Source of the DNA: an uncultured Lachnospiraceae bacterium | GTDB taxonomy: Bacteria; Bacillota; Clostridia; Lachnospirales; Lachnospiraceae | Direction of reading: 5' to 3' | DNA: 20,967 nucleotides | Assembly: GCA_947177925.1 (NCBI GenBank) | Contig: CAMWWJ010000017.1 | Span: 1-20,967 of the forward strand | Part shown: positions 7,716-16,090 of the stretch, piece after piece | How positions within the stretch are numbered: the first letter of the stretch is position 1 | Layout: the number at the start of each line of letters is the position of its first letter | Notes under the pieces: model-generated | Seen by the model: only the letters and a program-made list of their open reading frames with translations | The model's database searches: none | Told to the model about the DNA's origin: nothing | Program-made: the position numbers and the translations under genes

Positions 7716-9275
7716 ATGAAAGAACAATTATATCAGGCATTCAGAGAGGATTTGGAACAGTTTCAAAAAGTAACAGCCGGGTTTTATAAAGGAGAGGTGA
7801 CGACTGCAGAATATAAAGGAATTTCAGGAGGCTTTGGCAGCTATGCCCAAAGAGGGGGGAAAAGCAGTATGCTCAGGCTCAGGCTGGCAGGCGGAAGAAT
7901 CAATCAGGAACAGCTTAAGTTCATTGCAGATGCAGTGAAAGAATATCAAATAGATAAGATTCATTTTACTACCTGCCAGACCATACAGCTCCACAATCTG
8001 AATGAAGAAGCAGTCTGTGGGATTATGGAGCAGGCATTTGAAGTTGGAATTATTACAAGAGGCGGTGGCGGGGACTTCCCAAGAAACGTTATGGTATCGC
8101 CTTTATCCGGTGTGGAAGAAGGGGAGGCATTTGACGTGCTTCCTTTTGCAAGAAAAGCTGCGGATTATCTGCTGTCCCTGATTAAGACGGTAAAACTGCC
8201 AAGAAAATTGAAGGTGGCATTTTCCAATTCTCAGGATAACATAGTGCATGCAACATTCCGGGATTTAGGATTTGTGGCAACGAAAAACCACACCTTTGAC
8301 GTGTACAGCGCCGGAGGACTTGGAAACAATTATAAAATGGGCGTTCTTGTAGCACAAAATGTAGCTCCCCAAAAGGTGCTGTATTATATAAAAGCTATGG
8401 TAGATACCTTTACGGAGTATGGAAACTATCAGCAGCGGAACAAAGCAAGGACCCGTTATATGCAGGATGCGCTTGGAGGACCAGAGCAGTATAAAAAGGC
8501 ATACGAAGAAAAGCTGAAAAGAGTCTTTGAAACAGAAAATCTGGATATTGAAGCGAAAGAAAGAGCCATCACAAAAACAGGGCAGGAAGGCGCTATACCG
8601 GAAGGCAGAAACGGACGTGTCATAAGACAAAAGCAGGCAGGACTGTGGGCCGTTCACTACCATCCGATAGGCGGCTGCATTCCACCGGAAACATTACAGG
8701 CACTGTACCGGGCCATAAAGGATATGGAGCAGGTGGAGCTGGCTCTTTCCCCGGATGAAAGCATATATATCCTGAACCTGAACGGAGAAGAGGCGGAAAC
8801 GATACTGGACATTACAAAAGACAGCGCTGGAAACAGGCTGGAAGCTTCCGTTGCATGTATCGGCAGTACCATCTGCCAGATTGGCCTGCAGGATTCCCAG
8901 GGACTTTTAAAGGCAATCGTAGAAGCGGTAAGAAAAGAAGGATTCGCAGATGGCGTGCTGCCAAAGCTGCATATTTCAGGCTGCGTATCCTCCTGCGGCA
9001 CTCATCAGATAGGAAGTATGGGATTTCACGGCTTTGTGAAACGGGTGGATGAAAAGCCACAGCCCGCATTCAATCTGTTCGTAGGAGGAAATGCTAAAAG
9101 AGAAGAGGAGCGATTTGGAGAAAGCTTAGGTTCCATGCTGGCTGTGGATATACCGGAATTTCTTGTGGAGCTGGGAAAAACCATTGCGGCGTCGGATACG
9201 CCTGTTTATGAAAAGTGGTATGAAGGACATACGGAAGAGCTTCGGGAGATTGCCGGGCGGTATATCAATAAATAG
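7716..9275 (+). CDS. Siroheme [4Fe-4S] sulfite/nitrite reductase (519 aa)
   Basis: A ferredoxin-type nitrite/sulfite reductase with the usual two-fold repeat of a ferrodoxin-like half domain and a siroheme-binding half domain. The four cluster/siroheme ligands are C381 and C387 (CX5C, in CIGSTIC) and C423 and C427 (CX3C, in SGCVSSCG). The first half has TTCQTIQLHNL (85-95) and RGGGGDFPRNV (115-125), typical of the substrate/siroheme pocket. The enzyme carries out a six-electron reduction of sulfite to sulfide, or nitrite to ammonia; sequence alone does not settle which. There is no fused flavin or extra ferredoxin domain and no adjacent cys, nir or asr gene, so electrons must come from a ferredoxin encoded elsewhere. 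The start has AGGAAGGGGA just upstream. It follows the GTPase gene by 51 bp with no terminator, so co-transcription is likely. Confidence 0.9.
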   Translation: MKEQLYQAFREDLEQFQKVTAGFYKGEVTTAEYKGISGGFGSYAQRGGKSSMLRLRLAGGRINQEQLKFIADAVKEYQIDKIHFTTCQTIQLHNLNEEAVCGIMEQAFEVGIITRGGGGDFPRNVMVSPLSGVEEGEAFDVLPFARKAADYLLSLIKTVKLPRKLKVAFSNSQDNIVHATFRDLGFVATKNHTFDVYSAGGLGNNYKMGVLVAQNVAPQKVLYYIKAMVDTFTEYGNYQQRNKARTRYMQDALGGPEQYKKAYEEKLKRVFETENLDIEAKERAITKTGQEGAIPEGRNGRVIRQKQAGLWAVHYHPIGGCIPPETLQALYRAIKDMEQVELALSPDESIYILNLNGEEAETILDITKDSAGNRLEASVACIGSTICQIGLQDSQGLLKAIVEAVRKEGFADGVLPKLHISGCVSSCGTHQIGSMGFHGFVKRVDEKPQPAFNLFVGGNAKREEERFGESLGSMLAVDIPEFLVELGKTIAASDTPVYEKWYEGHTEELREIAGRYINK

Positions 9276-9292
9276 AAATGATAAAAATGCCA

Positions 9293-9321
9293 TTGTAGGT
9301 TTTGGGATTAGTTGGTATAAT
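9293..9321 (+). promoter_or_regulatory. Sigma-A extended -10 promoter for the kinase/transglutaminase/TPR operon
   Basis: TTGTAG (9293-9298), a 17-nt spacer and a perfect TATAAT (9316-9321) preceded by TGG. A short hairpin just downstream (AAAACAG 9330-9336, loop GCTT, CTGTTTT 9341-9347) falls in the predicted 5' leader; its role is unknown. No clear terminator separates this promoter from the reductase gene. Confidence 0.85.
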
Positions 9322-9363
9322 AAAACAAAAAAACAGGCTTCTGTTTTATGAAGGTGAAAAGAG

Positions 9364-9369
9364 AAGGAG
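9364..9369 (+). promoter_or_regulatory. Shine-Dalgarno site that sets the second kinase start
   Basis: AAGGAG lies 5 nt before ATG 9375. The upstream in-frame ATG 9348 has no such site and lies inside the 9330-9350 leader hairpin area, so 9375 is preferred. It places the hydrophobic anchor at the very N-terminus. Confidence 0.8.
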
Positions 9370-9374
9370 AAGGT

Positions 9375-11456
9375 ATGGAAATTTTAGTAGTGATTATGGG
9401 GATTGTGATAATTGGAATGGGAGTCGTTATCTGGAAGCTGAAGACGGCAGGCCGTTCAGGGGAGTCGGTTCCTACAGCTCATGAGGAAGACCAGGACTCG
9501 GTAAAGGCAGTTACTTTAGGCATTCTGAATAAGGATATCGGTGCTATCCTGATTGTTTCAAATGAGAATAAAGTGCTTTTTTACAATCATGAATTCAGGC
9601 AGCTGTTTCCCAATATCGTGAATATACAATCCATTTCCGAGTTTCCGGAAATAAAAAAGCTGTTTCATGATGAAGAATATGTTTCCGAGGAACTATCCAA
9701 AATATACGAAATACGTTCCGAAACATTAGAAGAGCAGGACAGCGTAAGAGGCAGATTTGTGTGGCTGGTGGATATTACAGGCCACTATAGGACTAATAAG
9801 AAGTTAAAAGAATTAAAGGAAATGGCAGATGCTGCCAATCGGGCAAAATCAGATTTCCTTGCTAATATGAGCCATGAAATCCGTACACCAATCAATACGG
9901 TTCTGGGTATGGATGAAATTATTTTAAGGGAAGCAACCGAGATATCGGTAAAGGGCTATGCGGAGAATATCAGGGAAGCAGCAACCACTTTGCTGTCCTT
10001 AGTCAATGACTTACTTGATTTTTCAAAGATTGAATGCGGAAAAATGGAAATTCTTCCGGTGGAATATGAGGTTGCCAATTTATTGACGGAAGTTATTAAT
10101 ATGATAGAGATAAAAGCAGTGAATAAAAACCTGGAATTTATTCCTGTCATATCCGAAAATATCCCCTATTTACTTTTTGGAGATGAAATTCGCATCAAGC
10201 AGGTGATTATTAACCTGTTAACAAATGCGGTAAAATATACGAACGAAGGAAGCGTGGTATTAAAGGTTGACTGGAAGGAAGCAGGTGATTCCCATATCAA
10301 GCTGATCGTTTCGGTTACGGATACGGGTATCGGCATTAAGGAAGAGGATATCAACCGTCTGTTTGTTTCTTTTGAGCGGATTGAAGAGGAGCGCAACAGG
10401 AATATAGAAGGAAACGGTCTGGGACTCAGCATTACCAAGCAGCTGCTTGAGCTGATGGACAGCGGCCTGAATGTACGCAGTGAATATGGTGTAGGCTCCA
10501 CATTCTCCTTTACGTTAAAGCAGGGAATCAAGGATAGAAAGCCTATCGGCAAATTCCGTGAGAAATATTCTTACAGCAAGGAAAAATATAAAAAATACAG
10601 AACCATGTTCGTAGCACCAAGTGCAAGGATTCTGGTAGTGGATGACAATGCCATGAACTTATCCGTAGTGGAAGGGCTGTTAAAGAGTACGGAAATCAAG
10701 GTGGATAAGGCTTCCGATGGAGAAAGGGCATTGGAGCTCTGTAAAGATATCAAGTATGATGTGATTTTAATGGATCATATGATGCCCCGCATGGATGGTA
10801 TCGAAACAATGAAACGCCTGAAGGAAATGAGCGATTCACCAAATATAGATACGCCGGTTGTGGTTCTGACTGCAAATGCTATTTCGGGTGTAAAGGAAAT
10901 GTACCTGAAAGAAGGTTTTGTGGACTATATGTCCAAACCCATTCAGGGCAAGCGTCTGGAAGAAAAGATATTACAGTATCTGCCTTCCGAAAAATATGTC
11001 ATGGTAGAATATGATGAGATAGAGAAGTCTATTTTCCGTTCTTTATGGCAGGAAACCGCAGATAAGATCATGAAGGAATACGCCTTCCAGTGTCTGGATA
11101 TACCTACAGCAATCGAGTCGGCAGAAGGGGATGTGGAATGTTTCAGGTTCCTTTTAGGATCCTTCAGGGATACTGCGGACAAGAACAAAGAGGACATACA
11201 AAGTTCCTTTGATGGCAAGGACTTTACCGATTATACCATTTTCGTGCATGCCTTAAAGAGCACCTCTAAAATGATAGGTGCGGAACGGTTGTCAGAACAG
11301 GCAAGGCTTTTGGAAATGGCAGGTAAAAAAGGAGATATACATTACATAGTTGAAAATCATCAAAAGGTTATGGGCCTATATGAAGAAGCGCTTGAGGAAA
11401 TCAGGAACTATCTGGGTGATGTTGCAGGTACAAAAGAGGACGTGACGAATCAATGA
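9375..11456 (+). CDS. Membrane-anchored hybrid histidine kinase with receiver and HPt domains (693 aa)
   Basis: Residues 1-20 form one hydrophobic segment (EILVVIMGIVIIGMGVVIW), so the protein is probably tethered to the inner face of the membrane with almost no external part. A PAS-like sensor covers about 48-135. HisKA has H167 in NMSHEIRTPINT. The HATPase domain has the N-box NLLTNAVKYTNEG, DTGIGI and GNGLGLSI. A receiver (about 417-535) has D467 in LMDHMMPRMDG and SKPI. A C-terminal HPt domain (about 585-685) has H625 in FVHALKSTSKMIGA. The expected relay is H167 to D467 to H625 and then to an unlinked response regulator. No such regulator is in the window. The last four bases overlap the next start (ATGA), which implies translational coupling to the transglutaminase-like protein. 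Confidence 0.93.
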   Translation: MEILVVIMGIVIIGMGVVIWKLKTAGRSGESVPTAHEEDQDSVKAVTLGILNKDIGAILIVSNENKVLFYNHEFRQLFPNIVNIQSISEFPEIKKLFHDEEYVSEELSKIYEIRSETLEEQDSVRGRFVWLVDITGHYRTNKKLKELKEMADAANRAKSDFLANMSHEIRTPINTVLGMDEIILREATEISVKGYAENIREAATTLLSLVNDLLDFSKIECGKMEILPVEYEVANLLTEVINMIEIKAVNKNLEFIPVISENIPYLLFGDEIRIKQVIINLLTNAVKYTNEGSVVLKVDWKEAGDSHIKLIVSVTDTGIGIKEEDINRLFVSFERIEEERNRNIEGNGLGLSITKQLLELMDSGLNVRSEYGVGSTFSFTLKQGIKDRKPIGKFREKYSYSKEKYKKYRTMFVAPSARILVVDDNAMNLSVVEGLLKSTEIKVDKASDGERALELCKDIKYDVILMDHMMPRMDGIETMKRLKEMSDSPNIDTPVVVLTANAISGVKEMYLKEGFVDYMSKPIQGKRLEEKILQYLPSEKYVMVEYDEIEKSIFRSLWQETADKIMKEYAFQCLDIPTAIESAEGDVECFRFLLGSFRDTADKNKEDIQSSFDGKDFTDYTIFVHALKSTSKMIGAERLSEQARLLEMAGKKGDIHYIVENHQKVMGLYEEALEEIRNYLGDVAGTKEDVTNQ

Positions 11457-12394
11457 GAAAAAAGGTCTGGTTTACGGGAATCATTTTTCTGCTGATTCTG
11501 GTAAACATACCTATCAAGGTTTATGCAGAAGAAAAACCCGTATATGTATCTTCCATGGAAGAATTGTATGAAGAGATGTACAAGGTTTTGGACCAAAAGG
11601 TAAGAAAGAAAACTTTTCTTGCGGATTTTCCTGTTGCAGAGATCAATATTGATGAAATGATGGGAATGGCTTTTGAACGAGATCCTTATATAGCATTTTT
11701 GTTTTCCTACCTTTCCATGGATGGAAAAGCTGTAGGGGGACAGTATGAAATCAGCGTAAGACCCCGCTTTTATATGGGAAGCTTTCAGGAAAAGATGCTT
11801 CAATCCAGAATCAAGGCCATTGCCAAAGAAGTGGAAGGGCTTAGCAGATATGAGCAGATTAAATATGTCTATGACTATATTATCCTGAACTGTGAATATG
11901 ACATTACAAGGAATGGACCGTATAACGCCCTGATTAAGGGCCGTGTCTGCTGCAACGGATACGCCAGCGCATTTTACATGATTATGGGAGAGCTTGGAAT
12001 TCCATGCAAATATACATATAACAGCGAGCACGTATGGAATACGGTGTATCTGGATGGATATTGGTACAATTTAGATGCCACATGGGGCGATGGAGGCGGC
12101 AGGAACGTTGATTATGAATATTTTCTGAAAAGTAACGGAGACTGGACCGGACTTGGGCCTACTGTGGCAGATGCGCCCCAGTCCTATCCGGTTTCAGAGC
12201 TTGTGCCAATATATGATTTTCCTGATTTCAAGCTAAAAGAAAATATAAAAATAGCATTTATGATAAGCATACCAATTTTACTGTTTTTTATCATAAAAGC
12301 CTTATTTGGTACTTTTTCCCAGAATAGCACCCAAAACAGAATTGCAAGAAATGAAGAGCTTATCCGGAATATGTACCGGCTGCCGGATGAATGA
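11453..12394 (+). CDS. Exported or membrane-bound transglutaminase-like protein (313 aa)
   Basis: An N-terminal signal sequence (about 1-25: KKVWF, a hydrophobic stretch, then VYAEE) is followed by an extracellular domain of the transglutaminase-like cysteine-protease fold. The triad is readable: C167 in CCNGYASAF, H193 in SEHVWN and D208 in NLDATWGD. A hydrophobic segment at about 265-286 (KIAFMISIPILLFFIIKALF) and a short charged tail suggest a C-terminal anchor with the active domain outside. In bacteria such domains act on peptides or cell-wall material; the substrate here cannot be told. The start overlaps the kinase stop by 4 bp (ATGA), so the two are coupled. Together with the downstream lipoprotein this suggests that the kinase operon concerns the cell envelope. 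Confidence 0.87.
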   Translation: MRKKVWFTGIIFLLILVNIPIKVYAEEKPVYVSSMEELYEEMYKVLDQKVRKKTFLADFPVAEINIDEMMGMAFERDPYIAFLFSYLSMDGKAVGGQYEISVRPRFYMGSFQEKMLQSRIKAIAKEVEGLSRYEQIKYVYDYIILNCEYDITRNGPYNALIKGRVCCNGYASAFYMIMGELGIPCKYTYNSEHVWNTVYLDGYWYNLDATWGDGGGRNVDYEYFLKSNGDWTGLGPTVADAPQSYPVSELVPIYDFPDFKLKENIKIAFMISIPILLFFIIKALFGTFSQNSTQNRIARNEELIRNMYRLPDE

Positions 12395-12441
12395 CTATTT
12401 ATATAACAGAATAGAAGTAACGATACAACTGGAGGAAATGA

Positions 12442-13506
12442 ATGAAAGCAATAAAAAAATGGCTTCTGCTCTTTGGCGTGATGCTGATGGCATGTTTTTG
12501 TGCCGGCTGCGGGAAGAAGGGTACAGAAAATATCGAGGCAGGCATGGTTGCCATTGAAAACCTGGAGTACAGCCAGGCGCTGGCATGCTTTGAAAAGGCA
12601 ATTGTAAACGGCGAGGATCTGGAGCTGGCATACAGAGGTCAGGGTATTGCCTATATGGGGCTGATGCAGTATGAGGAAGCCATAGGCTCATTTGAAAAAG
12701 CATTAAAAAGCAGCGGTATGTTTCCAGGAGAATTGGAATATGACATTAATTTCTATCTGGCAACAGCCAAATATAAAATGGGAGACAACAATGGCGCTAT
12801 CGGTGTCTTTGACGGTATACTGGCTCTGGAAAAAAAGAACAGGGATGCTTATTTTTTAAGAGGCAGCGCCAAGATTGCAGCAGGGGATATGGAAGGCGGT
12901 GTGTCAGACTTAGAAAAGGCAATGGAGCTTTCCGGCAATTCTACGGAAATGCTGATCGATGCTTATAAGGTGCTGGCAGACAACGGAAGGGAACAGGAAG
13001 GAAATGCATATTTGACCAAGGCAATGGAAAAAGGAGCTTCCATGTCGGATTACGAGAAGGGCACCATTTCCTATTACTTAAAAGATTATGAAAATGCCAG
13101 AAACTATCTGGAAACCGCAAGAACGGACAACAAAAATAAGCCTGATAAGGAAGGCAGCATTGTATATATGCTTGGACAGACCTATGAACAGCTGGGTGAT
13201 AATAACTATGCAGCGGTGTTATATGAGGGCTATCTGACAGATTCCCCCAATGATGTGGAAATCTACAATCGTTTAGGATTATGTAAACTAGAGGCTGGGG
13301 ACTATCAGGGAGCATTAAATGCATTTCAGACAGCTATGCAGGTTGAGTCTGACAGCCTGACACAAAATCTGAAATATAATGAAATTGTAGCATATGAATA
13401 TTTGGGAGATTTTACAAAAGCAAAGGTACTGATGGAGACCTATTTAAAGGCCTATCCGGATGATGGAGCAGCGGTAAGGGAATACGAGTTTTTAAAGACA
13501 AGATAA
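12442..13506 (+). CDS. TPR-repeat lipoprotein (354 aa)
   Basis: A lipoprotein signal peptide (KKWLLLFGVMLMACF) ends in a lipobox CAGC with likely lipidated C23; C18 (LMAC) is a less likely alternative. The mature part is a series of tetratricopeptide repeats, with visible units such as EYSQALACFEKAI, QYEEAIGSFEKAL, GAIGVFDGIL, DYENARNYLETA, NYAAVLYEGYL and DYQGALNAFQTAM. It is expected to sit on the outer face of the membrane and bind other proteins. GGAGG at 12431-12435 gives a good start. It lies 47 bp after the transglutaminase-like gene with no terminator between, so it is probably the last gene of the kinase operon. This TPR type is degenerate and unlike the kinesin-light-chain type at the window's left end. 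Confidence 0.88.
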   Translation: MKAIKKWLLLFGVMLMACFCAGCGKKGTENIEAGMVAIENLEYSQALACFEKAIVNGEDLELAYRGQGIAYMGLMQYEEAIGSFEKALKSSGMFPGELEYDINFYLATAKYKMGDNNGAIGVFDGILALEKKNRDAYFLRGSAKIAAGDMEGGVSDLEKAMELSGNSTEMLIDAYKVLADNGREQEGNAYLTKAMEKGASMSDYEKGTISYYLKDYENARNYLETARTDNKNKPDKEGSIVYMLGQTYEQLGDNNYAAVLYEGYLTDSPNDVEIYNRLGLCKLEAGDYQGALNAFQTAMQVESDSLTQNLKYNEIVAYEYLGDFTKAKVLMETYLKAYPDDGAAVREYEFLKTR

Positions 13507-13520
13507 AAGAAAGATGAGAT

Positions 13521-13536
13521 ACACTATATGTTGTGT
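13521..13536. promoter_or_regulatory. NrdR box 1
   Basis: ACACTATATGTTGTGT fits the 16-bp NrdR operator pattern (acaCwAtATaTwGTgt-like). NrdR is the ATP-cone/zinc-ribbon repressor of ribonucleotide reductase genes, and the next gene is nrdD. Confidence 0.85.
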
Positions 13537-13552
13537 TTACATAAAAGGGTTA

Positions 13553-13568
13553 ACATAATATATAGTGT
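13553..13568. promoter_or_regulatory. NrdR box 2
   Basis: ACATAATATATAGTGT is the second box, reading ACACTATATATTATGT on the other strand. It starts 32 bp after box 1, about three helical turns, the paired arrangement NrdR normally needs. A TTTACA/TATATA pair (13536-13541 and 13559-13564, 17-nt spacer) overlaps both boxes and could be a directly repressed promoter. Confidence 0.83.
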
Positions 13569-13574
13569 TTTTTA

Positions 13575-13603
13575 TTGACTTTTTCATAGTGCAATGCTAA
13601 AAT
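13575..13603 (+). promoter_or_regulatory. Sigma-A promoter for nrdD
   Basis: TTGACT (13575-13580), a 17-nt spacer and TAAAAT (13598-13603) with extended -10 TGC. Its -35 begins 7 bp after NrdR box 2. The leader to the GTG start is about 80 nt. Confidence 0.82.
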
Positions 13604-13688
13604 GAAATCATGCGTCAGCTATGCCATAAGGCAGAATAAAAAAGCAAAGTATTTGTATGGGCAAATGACAAGGTAAAGGGGTGTTTAG

Positions 13689-16079
13689 GTGTTACAGGTT
13701 ATTAAAAGAAACGGGGAGGCGGCTGCTTTTGATCTGACAAGGATCAATGATGCCATTATGAAGGCATTTCGTGCAACCGGTGTAGAATTTACCAATGATA
13801 TCGTAGACTTATTAGCATTGCGTGTAACTGCAGATTTTCAGGAGAAGGTAAAAGAAGGACAGGTTCACATTGAGGATGTGCAGGACAGTGTGGAAAAGAT
13901 ATTGGAACAGTCAGGATACACGGAAGCGGCAAAGGCATATATTTTGTATCGGAAGCAGCGGGAAAAGATGCGTACCATGACGTCTACCATTTTAGATTAT
14001 AAGGATGTGGTAAACAGTTATGTAAAGATAGAAGACTGGAGGGTAAAGGAAAATTCCACAGTCACCTATTCGGTTGGAGGACTGATTCTGAGCAATTCCG
14101 GCGCAGTGACTGCCAACTACTGGCTTTCGGAAATTTATGATGAAGAAATTTCCGAGGCTCACAGAAATGCGGATATCCATATTCATGATTTATCCATGCT
14201 GACGGGGTATTGTGCAGGCTGGAGCCTGAAACAGTTGATTCAGGAAGGGCTTGGCGGCATTACCGGGAAGATTACTTCTGCACCTGCAGCTCATTTATCC
14301 GTGCTCTGCAATCAAATGGTAAATTTTCTTGGAATCATGCAGAATGAATGGGCAGGCGCACAGGCATTTTCCTCCTTTGATACATATCTGGCACCCTTTG
14401 TAAAGGTGGATAAACTGTCTTACAAAGAAGTAAAGAAATGCATCGAAGCATTTATTTACGGCGTGAATACGCCAAGCCGCTGGGGAACTCAGGCGCCCTT
14501 TTCCAATATTACCTTAGACTGGACAGTGCCCGATGATCTGGCAGCGCTTCCTGCCATTGTAGCCGGAAAGGAAATGGATTTTACCTATGGCGACTGCAAA
14601 AAAGAAATGGACATGATCAATAAGGCGTTTATAGAGACTATGATTGAAGGGGATGCAAATGGCAGGGGATTTCAGTATCCGATTCCCACCTATTCCATAA
14701 CAAGGGATTTTGACTGGTCCGATACGGAAAACAACCGATTGCTGTTTGAAATGACCTCCAAATACGGCACACCTTATTTTTCCAACTATATCAATTCCGA
14801 TATGGAGCCGGGGGATGTGCGCAGCATGTGCTGCAGGCTCAGGCTGGACTTAAGGGAGCTTCGCAAGAAGACAGGCGGTTTCTTCGGATCCGGGGAAAGT
14901 ACCGGAAGCGTAGGGGTCGTGACCATCAATATGCCGCGGATTGCTTATTTATCAAGCAGCAAGGATGATTTCTTTAAGCGGTTAAATCATATGATGGATA
15001 TTGCAGCCCGTTCCTTGAAAATTAAGAGAGAGGTTATTTCAAAGCTTCTGGATGAGGGCTTATACCCTTATACAAAACGTTATCTGGGAAGCTTTGACAA
15101 TCATTTTTCCACCATAGGGCTGATAGGCATGAATGAGGTTGGATTAAATGCCAACTGGCTTCGTGCAGATATGACGGAGAAAAAGACACAGGATTTTACA
15201 AAAGAAGTATTGAACCATATGCGGAATCGTTTATCCGATTATCAGGAGCAGTATGGAGATTTATACAATCTGGAGGCAACGCCGGCAGAAAGCACTACTT
15301 ACAGGCTGGCAAAACATGATAAAAGAAGATGGCCGTCCATTAAGACTGCAGGAAAAATGGGAGATACTCCTTATTACACCAATTCGTCCCATCTTCCGGT
15401 GGATTATACAACGGATATTTTCGATGCTCTGGATATTCAGGACGAATTGCAGACATTATATACATCAGGAACCGTATTTCATGCTTTTTTAGGGGAAAAG
15501 CTTCCTGACTGGAAGGCAGCAGCGAATCTGGTTCGTACCATTGCAGAAAACTACAGGCTGCCATACTACACCTTATCGCCAACCTATTCCATTTGCAAAC
15601 AGCATGGATATCTGGCGGGAGAAGAGAAGAAATGTCCTCACTGCGGCGCTGTAACGGAAATTTACAGCCGTATTACAGGCTATTATCGTCCAGTTCAGAA
15701 CTGGAATGACGGCAAGCTTCAGGAATATGAAAATCGTACCGAATATGATGTGGCGGCTTCCTGCTTGAAAAAGCCTGTCAGCAGTATCGTAACCTTGTCA
15801 GGCTCCAAAGAGTCTCCGGAGATTTCCATAGAGTCGCCGGAAAACATAAAGTATTTATTTACAACAAAAACCTGTCCTAATTGCAGGCTGGCGAAGACAT
15901 ATTTAGAAAATGAAAAATACGTAATCATTGATGCGGAGGAAAATATAGAATTAGCTGCCCGCTATGGGGTAATGCAGGCTCCTACCCTTGTGGAGGTAAA
16001 CGGGGAGAGCTTCAAAAAATACGTAAATGCATCCAATATTAAGAAATATGCGGATTCCCACAGCAAAATGGTTGTATAG
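13689..16079 (+). CDS. nrdD: Anaerobic (class III) ribonucleoside-triphosphate reductase with fused glutaredoxin-like domain (796 aa)
   Basis: NrdD reduces ribonucleotides to deoxyribonucleotides by glycyl-radical chemistry under anaerobic conditions. Residues 1-95 are an ATP-cone, the dATP/ATP allosteric switch. The catalytic barrel has C175 (GYCAGWSL) and the CCRLRLD cysteines (381-382). The C-terminal zinc site has C636, C649 and C652 with H639 nearby, followed by glycyl-radical G664 in RITGYYRPVQNWN. Unusually, residues 718-790 add a thioredoxin-fold domain with CPNC (729-732) and a cis-proline motif APT (764-766), probably the built-in electron donor. This implies disulfide chemistry rather than formate as reductant. 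The start is GTG with AAAGGGG upstream. NrdR boxes and a promoter precede it. No nrdG activase follows; the next gene overlaps its SD site with this stop codon. Confidence 0.95.
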   Translation: MLQVIKRNGEAAAFDLTRINDAIMKAFRATGVEFTNDIVDLLALRVTADFQEKVKEGQVHIEDVQDSVEKILEQSGYTEAAKAYILYRKQREKMRTMTSTILDYKDVVNSYVKIEDWRVKENSTVTYSVGGLILSNSGAVTANYWLSEIYDEEISEAHRNADIHIHDLSMLTGYCAGWSLKQLIQEGLGGITGKITSAPAAHLSVLCNQMVNFLGIMQNEWAGAQAFSSFDTYLAPFVKVDKLSYKEVKKCIEAFIYGVNTPSRWGTQAPFSNITLDWTVPDDLAALPAIVAGKEMDFTYGDCKKEMDMINKAFIETMIEGDANGRGFQYPIPTYSITRDFDWSDTENNRLLFEMTSKYGTPYFSNYINSDMEPGDVRSMCCRLRLDLRELRKKTGGFFGSGESTGSVGVVTINMPRIAYLSSSKDDFFKRLNHMMDIAARSLKIKREVISKLLDEGLYPYTKRYLGSFDNHFSTIGLIGMNEVGLNANWLRADMTEKKTQDFTKEVLNHMRNRLSDYQEQYGDLYNLEATPAESTTYRLAKHDKRRWPSIKTAGKMGDTPYYTNSSHLPVDYTTDIFDALDIQDELQTLYTSGTVFHAFLGEKLPDWKAAANLVRTIAENYRLPYYTLSPTYSICKQHGYLAGEEKKCPHCGAVTEIYSRITGYYRPVQNWNDGKLQEYENRTEYDVAASCLKKPVSSIVTLSGSKESPEISIESPENIKYLFTTKTCPNCRLAKTYLENEKYVIIDAEENIELAARYGVMQAPTLVEVNGESFKKYVNASNIKKYADSHSKMVV

Positions 16080-16083
16080 GAGG
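16078..16083 (+). promoter_or_regulatory. Shine-Dalgarno site overlapping the nrdD stop codon
   Basis: AGGAGG begins at the second base of the nrdD stop codon (TAG 16077-16079) and lies 7 nt before ATG 16091. It suggests that ribosomes ending nrdD feed the NUDIX gene. Confidence 0.8.
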
Positions 16084-16090
16084 CTATTAT

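Larger units (their letters stand above)
13521..13573 (+). terminator. Possible intrinsic terminator overlapping the NrdR boxes
   Basis: RNA from 13521-13537 can pair with 13552-13568 over 17 bp, with two G.U pairs and a 14-nt loop, followed by six T's at 13568-13573. It lies 15 bp after the TPR lipoprotein stop. The symmetry is also explained by the two inverted operator boxes, so termination may be a secondary role. Confidence 0.5.

Noticed and set aside
9330..9347. Hairpin AAAACAG/CTGTTTT as a terminator for the reductase gene
   Set aside because: The stem is short and A/T-rich with only four T's at its end, and it lies downstream of a near-consensus promoter, so it would sit in the next gene's leader.
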